Shown here in pieces: positions 25,180 through 35,654 of a stretch of DNA of 64,000 nucleotides. The DNA comes from Cristatella mucedo. Taxonomy: Eukaryota > Bryozoa > Phylactolaemata > Cristatellidae. How positions within the stretch are numbered: the first letter of the stretch is position 1; each line of letters begins with the position of its first letter. Position numbers and translations under genes: made by a program. The DNA is taken from NCBI GenBank assembly GCA_009760855.2, contig WPIO01000037.1, positions 1,477,501 through 1,541,500 of the forward strand, written 5' to 3'. Below the pieces are notes generated by a model. It had not been told where the DNA came from, searched no databases, and saw nothing but the letters and a program-made list of their open reading frames with translations.

Positions 25180-25988
25180 CAGCTCCACAGTCAAATCCGC
25201 CTATTTTCAGCTTCATAACATTGCTAAAATTCGGGCTTGTTTAGATAAAGATACCACGTCTAAGTTGGTCCATGCATTCGTGACATGCCGTCTCGACTTC
25301 TGCAACTCACTGCTTACTGGCCTACCAGCATGTGCGATCAGGCGATTGCAGCTGATGCAAAACTCTGCAGCTAGACTTGTCTGTCGTGAGCGTCGCAGTT
25401 GCCACATTACTCCACTTCTCGCCGGCCTGCACTGGCTACCAGTCAAGCAACGGATTGACTTCAAGTTTTTGTCGCTCACTTTTAGGTCCCTTTATTCTAT
25501 GGCTCCAGCCTATCTGTCAGATATACTACCCCATCAGGCCAAGCATCGTACCACCCGCTATCCGGAATCCAACAATCTAGAAATACCTCATACAAACCTT
25601 AAATCTTTTGGAGACCGTGCATTTAGTTCATATGCTCCCAAAGCCTGGAACTCCCTCCCGACCTGCGTCAGAACATCCCATGACCTGACCACATTTAAAA
25701 GGAACCTAAAAACACACCTATTTAGGACAGCATTTAGTGGGTCCCTGTGATTCGTCCTTCATGTGCTTATGCGTGCTGACACTGTGCATGCTGCCACTAA
25801 CCACATTTGCATGCTGACCCTGTGCATGTCACCCCTAACCATATTATTCGTTTCGTTTGTTTTTTCAAGCATGATTTTATTTACCATTCAATTGCATTTC
25901 ACTTTACAGCAAATTTAAAGTGCCTAGAGAGAGATTAAGTTCTCTGAGGTCGCTTTACCAAGTGAATTATTATTATTATTATTATTAC
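25180..25988 (+). mobile_element. 5'-truncated family A LINE next to the near-full-length copy
   Basis: Begins within the RT C-terminal part (SSTVKSAYFQLHNIAK) directly after the (ATT)n of the preceding LINE and ends with its own (ATT)n. Open for about 200 residues (25139-25750). The tandem order suggests insertion at the ATT-rich tail of the first copy. Confidence 0.9.
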
Positions 25989-26100
25989 TGGATATGCTAA
26001 GCCTGTAATCATTTTTCCATTCGCATAAATATCCGATATTACCTCCCCATTGGACTTTTATAAAAAACTGGGAGATGTCAATCTTTCGATTCATCTACAT

Positions 26101-26286
26101 CAGTAGTTCTCAACCTTCATAATGCCTCGACCATTTAATTCAGTTCCTCGTGTTGTGGCGACCCCCAACCATACAATTGGTGTGCAAAATGTGGAAATGT
26201 GTGTTTTCCGATGGCCTTAGGCGACCCCTGTGAAAGGATCATTCGACCCACAAAAGGGTTTGCAACCTACAGGTTGAGAGCCGCTG
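26101..26286. mobile_element. hAT-type MITE with perfect 8-bp target duplication
   Basis: 186-bp non-autonomous element. The ends are CAGTAGTTCTCAACCT and, on the other strand, CAGCGGCTCTCAACCT (13 of 16 match). ATCTACAT flanks it on both sides (26093-26100 and 26287-26294). Internal phrases such as GGCGACCCCTGTGAAAGGAT resemble the hAT-Charlie small elements known from vertebrates (URR1-like, from memory). It codes for nothing. Confidence 0.93.
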
Positions 26287-26296
26287 ATCTACATAC

Positions 26297-26342
26297 TCAT
26301 ATACACACACACGCACACACATACACACACACACACACACAG

Positions 26343-26395
<53 letters not shown>

Positions 26396-26407
26396 TACAC
26401 ACACACA

Positions 26408-26450
<43 letters not shown>

Positions 26451-26462
26451 ACAAACACACAT
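26297..26462. repeat. (CA)n microsatellite
   Basis: CA array with ATA and CAG interruptions, ending in a short (AT)n. It starts right after the target duplication of the MITE. Confidence 0.97.
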
Positions 26463-26472
26463 ATATATATAT

Positions 26473-26612
26473 AATTCATTTGTAAAGCACCCCAGAGAAC
26501 TTAATCTCTATTCAGGCGCTTCACATGCCTCAGAGCTCTAGCCCATGACCTAAGCCAGACCTTGGTCGGGGCGAGCACCTTAACCGCTGGACTTTGCCAG
26601 CTCGGCGTGCCA
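26473..26612 (-). mobile_element. SINE-1 (tRNA-derived), antisense
   Basis: Same family as the better copy at 37203-37342. The left end is the complement of the LINE-like tail (CACCCCAGAGAACTTAATCT); the right side is the degraded tRNA-like head with the complement of box A near 26580-26600. Confidence 0.75.
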
Positions 26613-26619
26613 TACTTTG

Positions 26620-26935
26620 ATATTATGGGGTAGTATATCTGAAAGATAGGCTGGAGCTATAGAATGAAGAGACCTAAAAGTGAGCGACAAAACCTTGAAG
26701 TCAATCCGTTGCTTGACTGCAAGCCAGTGCAGGTCGGCGAGAAGTGGAGTAATGTGGCAACTGCGACACTCACGACAGACAAGTCTAGCTGCCGAGTTTT
26801 GCACCAGCTGCAATCGCTTGATCGCACATGCAGGTAGGCCAGTAAGCAGTGAGTTGCAGAAGTCGAGACGGGATGTCACGAATGCATGGACCAACTTGGA
26901 CGTGGTATCTCTATCTAAACAAGCCCGAGTTAATT
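26620..26935 (-). mobile_element. Family A LINE fragment, antisense
   Basis: Minus-strand RT C-terminal region, open for 104 residues (26580-26894), containing LDFCNSLLTGLP and HWLAVKQRIDFKVLSLTFR. It lies within the provirus; viral sequence resumes at about 26940. Confidence 0.88.
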
Positions 26936-26939
26936 ATTC

Positions 26940-27660
26940 AGCTGCTGCAACAAAGTGATATGCAGATGCAAATTGTATGGTACTTGATCTGGAACTATTG
27001 ATTTCAAATGAATTACAATACCAAATCGTGTAAATGGTGTTAATTCAGGAGATACAGTAAATTTAAGCCAATCAACTCATATGTAAACAAATCAGGAGAT
27101 ACAATGACTGGAGATCTGTATATGGGTGGGTTTTCTATAACTTCATCATACTGAAATGCTAATAAAACTACCCCAACTGTATTGCCAGATGATTTCTGTG
27201 TTGCGTATGGATGATTAAAAAGAGATTTAGTACTGAGTGGATCTCCTGTTAGTTATAATCCAAATACGTCCGGAAATTCAATAATAAATGCAACAGATCC
27301 AGTTAATTACACATATGTTGCTACAAAAGGCAACCTATATAAAACTTTAGAAAAATTAACAGAAGTATTAGCATAATCATTTAATCCTAGATCAATGGAT
27401 TTAATATTAAAAAACATCTGTTTCTTATACGTGGAATAACAAAAACTCTCCTCCAATATTAATATAAGGAGCAATGGTAGTAGATGTGTCCAATTGCTCC
27501 ACTGAGACAAACTAGTGATACTTCAGTGCCATTTGGAGACATTCGGGCTATAAACACTGTAAGTACCGGAACAGACTCCAAGTACTATGCATTCTTTTAA
27601 AGATATCCAACTGACCATTACTTCATAGATAATCTTGGAAATTACAAAGTAAACTTACTC
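26940..27660 (+). pseudogene. Second phage-tail-fibre-like gene of the provirus, broken
   Basis: The plus-strand reading contains YVNKSGDTMTGDLYMGGFS (about 27081-27135), then a 'SGNSIINATDPVNYTYVATK' segment (about 27270-27330) followed by GNLYKTLEKLTEVLA. These are the classic GDTM-G-L and ATDPVN...YVATKG modules of phage tail fibres. The frame is broken by stops. It matches the minus-strand locus at 12915-14640 in type but not closely in sequence, so the element probably carried two different fibre-like proteins or a duplicated pair. Confidence 0.72.
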
Positions 27661-27689
27661 ATAAGTTCAGTAAGGACTTGAGAAATATA

Positions 27690-28095
27690 AAGAAATATAA
27701 GCTTTACAAGTCCTTTCATCTTAGTAGCTGTTTTTCTACCTTTTGTGAGTGGAAACATTTTCTCAATCGTAAGAATCGCTTCGTAATCTAAACATTTGTG
27801 GTAACAACAGATTTCTGAGCATCTCTTTTTTAAGTGTTTCTTTGCTCAAGCATACTGTTTACTTGGTTCATATCTAGTATATTTCAGTCTATAATAATAA
27901 CAGTCGCAACAAAGTTCTGCTAAATTATTACGAAGTACACTACTATCAAATTCAGTTTCTTTAATATCAAGATCACAAATATCACATCTAACTTCAAATG
28001 GTAATTTGGGTTTACGAATGACCCTTATACTTGATGGACATCCACTTAGTAAATAGTCTTCTAAAGTTTTATTTTGTTTACATTAAAAAAATATC
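27690..28095 (-). pseudogene. Cys-rich, probably zinc-binding proviral protein
   Basis: The minus-strand reading starts near 28090 with KTLEDYLLSGCPSSIRVIRK, then VRCDICDLDIKETEF, NNLAELCCDCYYYRLKYTRY, and after one stop HLKKRCSEICCYHKCLDYEA. The paired CxxC groups look like a zinc-binding fold. It lies immediately upstream of the integrase, in the opposite direction, and the two would share a promoter region. Function unknown. Confidence 0.5.
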
Positions 28096-28109
28096 TCCAT
28101 GACTATAGA

Positions 28110-28990
28110 ATGTCATTTTTAAGTTTAAAAGAGAGAAAAAGGAAGGAAAGCAAGACCCAGGGTCTGATATAAACCAAGTATTCAAGCCCAAGACGAAGAG
28201 AAATTCCTAATGGTTTCTTTAATGCAGTAGTACCTAATAAGAGTCATAAAGCTGACAAACTATATATGCCGACTGACAATTAATATAAATATGCATTAAG
28301 TGGAATTAATGTCGCTAGTAGATGTAAAGACTCAAGAGCACTGATAAGCAAATCATCAAGAGAAGTAGCTAAAGTAATGATTGATATTTATTCGAAAGGT
28401 TCATTAGAACGGCCAAATAAAATAACAGTGATCATGGTTCAGAGTTTAAATGAGAATCCAAGAAAAAAACAGATAGAGGTGGAAACCTATAATAAAAGTT
28501 ACTTGCAAAAAGAATGTTGCACTACTTGAGAGAATAACTATAACTATATCAGAAAGAGCTTTTATTGCTCAACATGGAAAAGAATTGGAAATTCTTGGTA
28601 GAGGAAATAGCAGTAGTAACAGAGAATTTATAGAAAACGTACCAACAATATTAGATTACTTGAATAAGTATGCTACTGGAGCAATAGGAGAAGAATCATC
28701 TAAAACTTTCAAAAAGAAAGAAGTGAAAGTTGAGAAACCAAAATATGATAGAAAAGTAGGAAAACATGAGAAACAGTTAGAACTTGGTACTACTGTTAGA
28801 TGCGTACTAGAACCAGATGGAGGAGAAGGTGAAAATAGAAGAGCTACTGATCCAGTATGGAGCTTGACTAAGCATAGGATAATTAGGGTAGTTGTAATGA
28901 AAGGCCAACTATTTAGATTTGGATTAATGATATTAAGAGAAACTGTGTAAGGGAAGAGTTTCAGGCGACCGATCAGGAGTATTTTTTGAG
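28110..28990 (+). pseudogene. rve-family integrase, Maverick/Polinton type, broken
   Basis: Retroviral-type DDE integrase that inserts Polintons. Segments in order: YKYALSGINVASRCKDSRAL (28284-28343), KSSREVAKVMIDIYSKGSL (about 28350-28406), the second catalytic region DHGSEFK (28430-28450), ERAFIAQHGKELEILGRGN (about 28550-28610), ENVPTILDYLN and the C-terminal GENRRATDPVWSLTKHRI (about 28828-28885), ending with NCVREEFQ. The 121-residue open stretch 28585-28950 is the C-terminal part. Where the family has an Asp before VASR this copy has Asn, and at least two frameshifts split the core domain. It marks the end of the provirus opposite the polymerase. Confidence 0.88.
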
Positions 28991-29230
28991 CCCATTTCAC
29001 GAGAATCTTTTAGTATATCATCAAATTCATCTCTGGCTACTCTTTAGAATTTCTTTGGAGAATTGTTCTTTTTCTCTTACCAATCTCTGCAAGAACACCT
29101 TCAAAGGATATTAGCATTGCAGAAATTGCTGCAGATATTGGAACTATATGAACTAAATCTGGAGCAGTAGGTATATATGAACTAGATATGGTTAACCCCA
29201 AGAGCTATAATTACATTAAAAATGTAATTA
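28960..29230 (-). other. Right edge of provirus: short minus-strand reading and palindrome
   Basis: The minus-strand reading includes APDLVHIVPISAAISAMLIS, which is unrecognised. At 29208-29230 there is a perfect 10-bp inverted repeat (TAATTACATT, 3-bp loop). I could not find a matching terminal repeat on the left, so the exact end of the provirus is not fixed. Confidence 0.4.
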
Positions 29231-29779
29231 TGCTTACTTAAGTACATATACATGCATATACATACTTAACTCTTACCACATTTAGTCAACCATGATCTTA
29301 CTTTAAAATTATGTACAACTAGTTAATCACATCTCTGACTATCATATTTTTTTCTTAAATCGGACATTTTCTATAAATATAAAGCACTATTATTATTATT
29401 ATTATTATTATTTATCAAACTATTCTCAAAAATGAAACGTATATATTCTTCATCATCGGTTGCGTTTATCTAAGACATTTAACAATTAGCAGTGTCGATT
29501 CCATTGGTTGTAATATCTGAATATTTGTACTTTTTTAATAAATTTTCCAATTTATCTTAATAGCAAAATATATGTAGCCCCATGAATGTCTAAACCTCTT
29601 TGAAGGCACCTAACATGTGCTCTGAAAGAAGCATGTCAATTAGTTAGCGAAAATGTATTCGGCACGAAAAAGTATACGGAAATACTGCCTCAATACACAT
29701 TGGCCACGGACATATTCACTGTAGTTGGTTTTTCACTTAATTATTGCTGCCAATTTATTTCGAAATCGGCACAAAAATA
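29231..29779. other. AT-rich spacer with (ATT)n
   Basis: An (ATT)n run lies at about 29386-29412; otherwise no gene or known repeat is visible. Confidence 0.5.
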
Positions 29780-30125
29780 TTGACATTTGTATAGCACCTT
29801 AACAGATCTAAATCTCTTTCTGTGAAATTTACTTATACCATAAAGAAAGGATGTTAATTGGTTAGTGGCAATACAGTGGCAGTGCGCATAAGCAAACAAA
29901 AGACGAGTTACACACGCAGACCCAGTGAATGCTTTGAGCAGCAGGTGCTTTTTTGGCTTCCGTTTAAATACGGTCAAGTCAGGGGACGTTGTGACGTCAG
30001 GGGATGTTGTGAAGTCAATCGGAAGTGAATTACAGGCTATAGGAGTATACGAAGTAAAGGCACGGTCACCTCAGCATTACAAGTTGGTTCGAGGCACAGC
30101 TAAACGACTTGAGTCCGATGAGAGA
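29780..30125 (-). mobile_element. Diverged family A-like LINE 3' fragment, antisense
   Basis: Antisense tail and RT C-terminus (GACGTCAGGGGATGTTGTGA, then a stretch matching the 'SSYAPKAWNSLPT' region). More diverged than most copies. Confidence 0.7.
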
Positions 30126-30394
30126 GAGAGAGCTGTGCTGGAGAGCCTAAAAATGCCATACTGCTTGAGCATCAGCATTTGCTAAGATAGGATCAGTCAA
30201 GAATGAATGTGTGGACCTCTTGCAAAAAGGATTTCTCGATAATATTGCATATGTATCAGGAGTTCAATTCGGTACACTCGCCGTGGGCCTGCCTGTCACA
30301 TTCGATGCCTATTGCTAATCGATTAGTAGACCTGCTCTCAGAGTCATCTGCTAAGTTGGGATTGCATAGCACAGCTCCGATTGACTTCCACCCC

Positions 30395-30556
30395 GAGTCT
30401 TAGCCCGGGGTAAGGTGCTCGCTGTTGACGACCCGGGTCGTAGCTTCGAGTCCTGCAGAGGGCGATCCTTTATTGACCACTTTAAGCGACGATGATGGCC
30501 GCGAGGGCTCTCATGCCGCTAAAAAAAATGAGGCTGTTAAATCAGCTTATCTCACG
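30395..30556 (+). mobile_element. SINE-2 (tRNA-derived), diverged
   Basis: A tRNA-like head (AGTCTTAGCCCGGGGTAAGG, then box B-like GCTTCGAGTCC), the GGCGATCCTTTATTG body and the 3' end GAGGCTGTTAAATCAGCT. It matches copies at 48475, 61259 and 63438. Confidence 0.7.
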
Positions 30557-32162
30557 CTCGTTAGCGGCCAATCCGGTTAGAGCGCGAAACCCCACCTTAC
30601 GAGGAGGAGATAAAGAGGGACATTCAGGGGCGAGTTGGCGACCGGCCAAGGTCGGCGATCTTGACAACGATGCCTAGCCCTTTACTAGCGAGGAGCACTA
30701 GGAGCAATTTCGATGACACGTACGAGCAAGAGAACATTGAAACTTGTCTACAATCACTATCCAGCTATACCATAAAGTATATAGAAAAATAGTTCCTAGA
30801 ATGAAATTTCGTTCACTTAGGGTGCTATGCAAAAGTTTATTATTATTGCAGGGAGATTGGCTGCGTAAGCGAGGCTACTGAATCAATGATGACCAATCTG
30901 GTTACACGCTAATGGTACTCTACCTCAGTCATTCCCTAACGATATGCTCCCGGATACTATCTGAATCGCCGCAAGTTACGACCACGGACCAAGCAGCCGC
31001 AGTGAGTCGGCAAGCACGTGACGCTGCATGACTGATCCAACTCAGGACTACGCGAACAGCCGCAGGTGCTAGCTCGGTCCATACGTATAAGCGCTCGCTC
31101 CCTGAAGAGCGCGCGCGCGCTTCGCGACGGAAGCGACGCTAGAGTGAGTCATTCCAGGATATCTGCTCTGTCGAGAGCTTGGCTCGCACTGACACAAATT
31201 GAGCGCTTTTTCATGTCGCACCTCGATTACAGACGGTACGGATTCAGAATGATTCGCCGGATGAGAGGCAAACATGGCTCGAGAGATGAGGTTTAGCAAA
31301 TTATTTGCGACGCAACCGAGTGCTACGAAATAAAATGTCTCCCCAAAACCCGCGCAAACGCGAGGTCCTGAAACGTCGGCGGCGGTGCGCTAAATAAACC
31401 GCATTGCGACTGCCGAGACAATGTCCCATTCGCGAGGTTTTCCCTCGAATTACTACTACGGCAAGGAGTCGGGTTCGATGCGATCGTGCGATCCGTCACG
31501 TGCTCCGATGGAGTCTGCTGCGAGGCGAAGCATGCCACAGTCGTGCCGAAGACGTGCAATCAGCAGTCAGTCGTACTCCGGGTGAGCTGACAAGTTGTGC
31601 GCCATGCGTAGGCTCCGAGCCGCACAAGTACCCGTGCTCCGCGGCAGCTAGCGGACGCCTGTAGGCAGGCAGGCAGGCCTCCTGCCTCTGGTGGAGCAGA
31701 CTTCTCTGCGCCACGGCTACGGACTCGCGCTACCTTCGAGGTACTCTTCAGTCGCGCCATTTTCCGAAACTATCGGTTTAGCCCGCGTGCATCGGTGCTT
31801 TGCCCTATAAGTCGCTAGCCGCGATTCCGAAGCTTTATAAGGATTATAGGTCAAGGATTAGAAGTCGCTGGCCGCGATTACAAGGCCCGAGGCTTCGCCG
31901 TTCGTCGCCGCCGCCGCCCCCGCCGCCGTTCGTCGTGCATCGGCTACGACTGGCGGCGCTAGGAGCGCTGCCTTTGCGGTCAAGCTCTACCCGTCCGTCC
32001 GCGTGTTTGCGGAAGCGGCAGCATAGCGCCATTTATATAAAAAAAAAGCTTTTAAAACAGGCGTCCTAATGCAGCGCGTCTAGGCCTGTGCACAGCAGCC
32101 ATGCAGCGTGGCCATAAAGTTTAAGGAGGTACCGCGCATCACAGACGGATTGACTATAAATA
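30557..32162. other. CpG-rich stretch, promoter candidate
   Basis: Dense in CpG, especially 30990-31300 and 31560-32040 (including a (CGC)n run near 31900). Several short ORFs overlap on both strands but none shows a domain. It may be the CpG-rich upstream region of a host gene; nothing proves it. Confidence 0.35.
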
Positions 32163-32307
32163 AATATAATTCATTTGTATAGCGCCCTAAGAGAACTTGA
32201 TCACTATTCAGGCACTTCACATATGCCTCCGGGCTCGAGCCCACGACCTCAGCCATACTTGGATCGGGGCGGGCACCTTAACGGCTGGACCAAACCAGCT
32301 CGGCACC
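32163..32307 (-). mobile_element. SINE-1 (tRNA-derived), antisense
   Basis: A good copy. The complement of the LINE-like tail is at the left, the complement of box B (GGGCTCGAGCCC) near 32230-32243, and the complement of box A near 32275-32300. Confidence 0.85.
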
Positions 32308-32419
32308 GAACTCGTACCGTAGCTTTCGGCGCCGCGAATGCTCGGCGCTTTCAATGTGAAGTCGGGATTCGGGCGTGACTAAGAATTAACCGGGTTAGCA
32401 TCAGCAACAAGTCTTCCGT

Positions 32420-32512
32420 CGCCTGTAGATTTTACAGCAAATGTAAAGCGCCTAGAGAGAGATTAAGTTCACTGAGGGCGTTTTATCAAGTGAATTATTA
32501 TTGTTATTATAG
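32420..32512 (+). mobile_element. Family A LINE 3' tail
   Basis: Only the terminal block (AAATGTAAAGCGCCTAGAGA to GGGCGTTTTATCAAGTG) and the ATT-rich end remain. It is a severely 5'-truncated insertion. Confidence 0.85.
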
Positions 32513-33232
32513 ATGGCGCATTGAAGACGCAGCGGAGTTACGGCTTGAGCTCGGGACGATGCTGACGGACCTCTTCCGGTTCTCCCCTTCTCACCTTTCC
32601 TCACCCCAGGCGATTCAATTCGCCAAACACCTCATGATTGTAGGCTCTGTACAAATCCGTGTACGCAATGACCCTCAGGTTAGATTGTGCGCTAAATCCA
32701 CGGCGGCGCCTATGTTTAAATCGCCGCCTCTATAATCCCGTTCGCACGCGGTCAACGTGGACAGGATTAATAAGGTTTTAGCAGCCGCCGCCGCCGACTG
32801 ATCGCAATAAGCTCGCGAGTTTCAAAGGGATCTGCGAGAGGGGAGAACGCGATGAACGGCAGGCGACGGTCTCGCTCCGTTCAGAGCTGCGGAGGGGTAT
32901 GGGTGGAGCGTGGACAAAATGAAACCTCGCCCCAATCGGAGCGACGCTCCGCCCGCTTCCGTTAAGCGGGCGACAGGGGGCGCTGCAGTGCCCCGACCTG
33001 GTGATGATTCCGGAGCGAGGATGAGGCTCGTGCGTCTCTGAGGCGCCCTGTTGTGAGACCTGCCGTCGCTGCCCGCGCCTGCGGATAGTGCAGAGTGCCT
33101 GCATCCGGCCTCTTATTCCGCCTCGGAGTTGCTTTCGTCTCAGGTCCGACCTGACAGTCGGAGGTACGCGGCCCTCGCGGAAAGCTGCACCCGGGACTCC
33201 GGCTCTGGGTAGGGCGGTGTCTCTTCGAAGCT

Positions 33233-33234
<2 letters not shown>

Positions 33235-33290
<56 letters not shown>
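33235..33290. repeat. (GA)n microsatellite
   Basis: GA dinucleotide array within CpG-rich sequence. Confidence 0.95.
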
Positions 33291-33382
33291 CATCGACGGG
33301 ACTACTACGACTACGACTACGGACTACTACTGACGACTTCTCTACGTCTTGTACCGTACGGTGTTGCAGCAATGTATATCGG
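33290..33382 (+). other. Possible first exon with splice donor
   Basis: At the right end of the CpG-rich block an ATG at 33372 is followed after 10 bases by a strong donor (ATCG|GTGAGT, intron from 33383). This could be a leader exon of a host gene such as the CUB/LDLa gene downstream, but only the ATG, the donor and the base composition support it. Confidence 0.25.
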
Positions 33383-34825
33383 TGAGTCTTACTGTAATCT
33401 GGCCTGTTCAGAGTTACTTTCGCCGAACACTCTTAAGTTCGCTCGCTGTCTGTCTGTCTGTCTTAGTTGTTGCAGACTGTTTGGAAAGAGAGCTGCTGTC
33501 TTCCCGTTAGTATTTAGGAAAGAGATGCCAGCTCGTTACGTACGGTCCAATCGCTTCTAGTGGTGGACATGTTGTGTAGCGAGCACAGCCTGAAAGCCGC
33601 CCTCAAGGTAGTACATCCAAGGTCGCCTTGCCGGCCTCTCTGCTCGGTTCGCGTGCGACGGGCCGTGAGTAGCGATCGCTATTAGGGAATCCAACTCTAA
33701 GCCTGCGCGGGCCCTGTCGACTGCTACCATAATCCGCCGTGTACGGTCGGTTGTACAAGTGGCTAAGGCTTGAACTGGACCCAGGCTTGCCTGCGGCAGT
33801 GAAATACCATTCTTGCCTCGTGTTTGGTTGTGGATTGGCAATGGCGTCAAATTTCGCAAACGCTTTCTTTTCTGACATCCAACAGCACTATCGACAAGTC
33901 GCTTGATCTCGTCTCTCGTTGCATATCGCAAAAGATTATTCGTCTGGTCCATATGTTTCTAGCCTCTAGTATTTAGATGCCGGCTTTCGGAAGGTGTTTG
34001 CAGTGCAGAACTAGTAACCACGTAACCACCGGTTTTGATGTCGGCTGACTGGCTCGCGGCAGCTGCTGCCTGATTGACAAATGAGGCTGCCTCAATTCGC
34101 GGGGCCCTTTCCAGCTGGCTGCGCTAGGATGCTGGGCTGCCCTGCTCATCGGGTTTTACTGCAACCGAAGCGAAGCTGAATGAGCTATCGCTGATCTTGT
34201 GATACACGATGGGTTTTTGGTTAGCATACTTTTAAGGAAGCCGGTCCAAGGTTGATATTGGTAGTGCATCAGTTTAGTATAATCGATAGTGCACCAGGTT
34301 ACAGAATTGGTGAGACAGACGGAGAGATAGCTGAGGGAGAGGGTGCGTGAGAAAAGACAGATAGATAGATAGATAGACATGTAGACAGACAAAGAGCAAG
34401 AAACCGGGAGACAGATAGAATAGCAAGAGAGAATGAGGGTGCCAGCGATCGACGGAGACTTAAAGTGAAGGAGAACGAGAGACTCGAGGGAGTGCACAGA
34501 AACAGAGGTTAGAGAGAACAGTAGAGGAGTAAAGACATCTGGATACAGAGGATAGGCAGAGAAGGACTGACTCGACTGACAGACATGTGGGCAATCAAGT
34601 CAAACATGAGCAAATGGAGATGAGGGAAAAAAGAGAGAGAGAGACCGGTGGACTGGGACAGACAGAAAAAGACAGCTACAAAGAGAGGAGACAGATCGAC
34701 GTGAGCACGGCCAGTTCCGAGTAGAGCCTCTGTGCCGAGTCTGGCCCTTGGCTTGGCTGCTGCTTGCAGTCGGTTGCTACAGGCAGAGCTTAAATGCAGT
34801 GCCGGCGGTGCCTGTAGACTTCGAC
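33383..34825. other. Spacer with GA-rich degenerate repeats
   Basis: No recognisable gene. 34310-34690 is purine-rich and composed of degenerate GACAGA/GATAGA-type simple sequence. Confidence 0.4.
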
Positions 34826-34880
34826 CTGCTCTGTGCTCCATAGCCATCGCCTAGCTGGTCGCATCGTGTGCTGTTTTTCA
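34826..34880. repeat. Left copy of 55-bp direct repeat
   Basis: Identical to 35600-35654. The pair flanks the shredded LINE. Confidence 0.95.
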
Positions 34881-35599
34881 AAGCTACACTAGACCAAGAG
34901 AACTTAAGCAACTACCGCCCAGTCAAAGACACTGGAACGCCTCTCTGGCTTTAGAGCTAATCACTCCCAGAGTCAGAGTAGGAATGCAGACATGGGGTAG
35001 AGTGTCTCTTCTTGTTTTGCTCCCTTGGCATCTCGCCTGCAGTGGGAGACTCCAGAGTGTTGATGTGAATGCTTGCTAGTCAAGCACAATCTAGGGTTGC
35101 TGTACCTTTGCTTTGATCCCTCCCAGCCTTCGACAGGCAGATCATGGATGGCAGCAAATTTTCTAAAATTAAACGATGATAAAACTAACTTACTAGTTAT
35201 GGGCAAACCTAGTGTTATTCAGAAAAATGACTTTCAAAATTGGCAGTGCAGTCAAATCAGCCTATTTTCAGCTTCATAACATTGCGGATACCACGTCCAA
35301 GTTGGTCCATGCATTCGTGCCTGTCACTGCGGTGCCGTGAGCGTCGCAGTTGCCACATTACTCTCCATTCTCGCCGACCTGCACTGGGTTACCAGTCAAG
35401 CAACGGGATTGACTTCAAGGTTTTGTCGCTCACTTTTAGGTCTCTTCATTCTATGGCTCCAGCCTATCTGACTTCGACTCCTTGTGACAGCGTCCTCGAT
35501 GTGCTTACGCGTGCATTTGCAGCGGACCCCCCCCCCCCCCCCCCCCGGTCCCCCCCCCCCCCCCCCCCCCCTTTGTCATGTAACCCCTAACCAGGTATT
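34881..35599 (+). mobile_element. Family A LINE copy with many internal deletions
   Basis: The copy starts in the RT N-terminal part (AAGCTACACTAGACCAAGAG) and runs in correct order to the 3' untranslated region, but at least a dozen internal blocks are missing. About 2.1 kb of source sequence is reduced to about 0.7 kb. Each retained block is nearly identical to the intact copy. It is flanked by 55-bp direct repeats (34826-34880 and 35600-35654) and lacks the (ATT)n tail. Poly-C runs at about 35526-35571 may mark poor sequence quality. Confidence 0.85.
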
Positions 35600-35654
35600 C
35601 TGCTCTGTGCTCCATAGCCATCGCCTAGCTGGTCGCATCGTGTGCTGTTTTTCA
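35600..35654. repeat. Right copy of 55-bp direct repeat
   Basis: Identical to 34826-34880. Much longer than the usual LINE target duplication. Confidence 0.95.
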
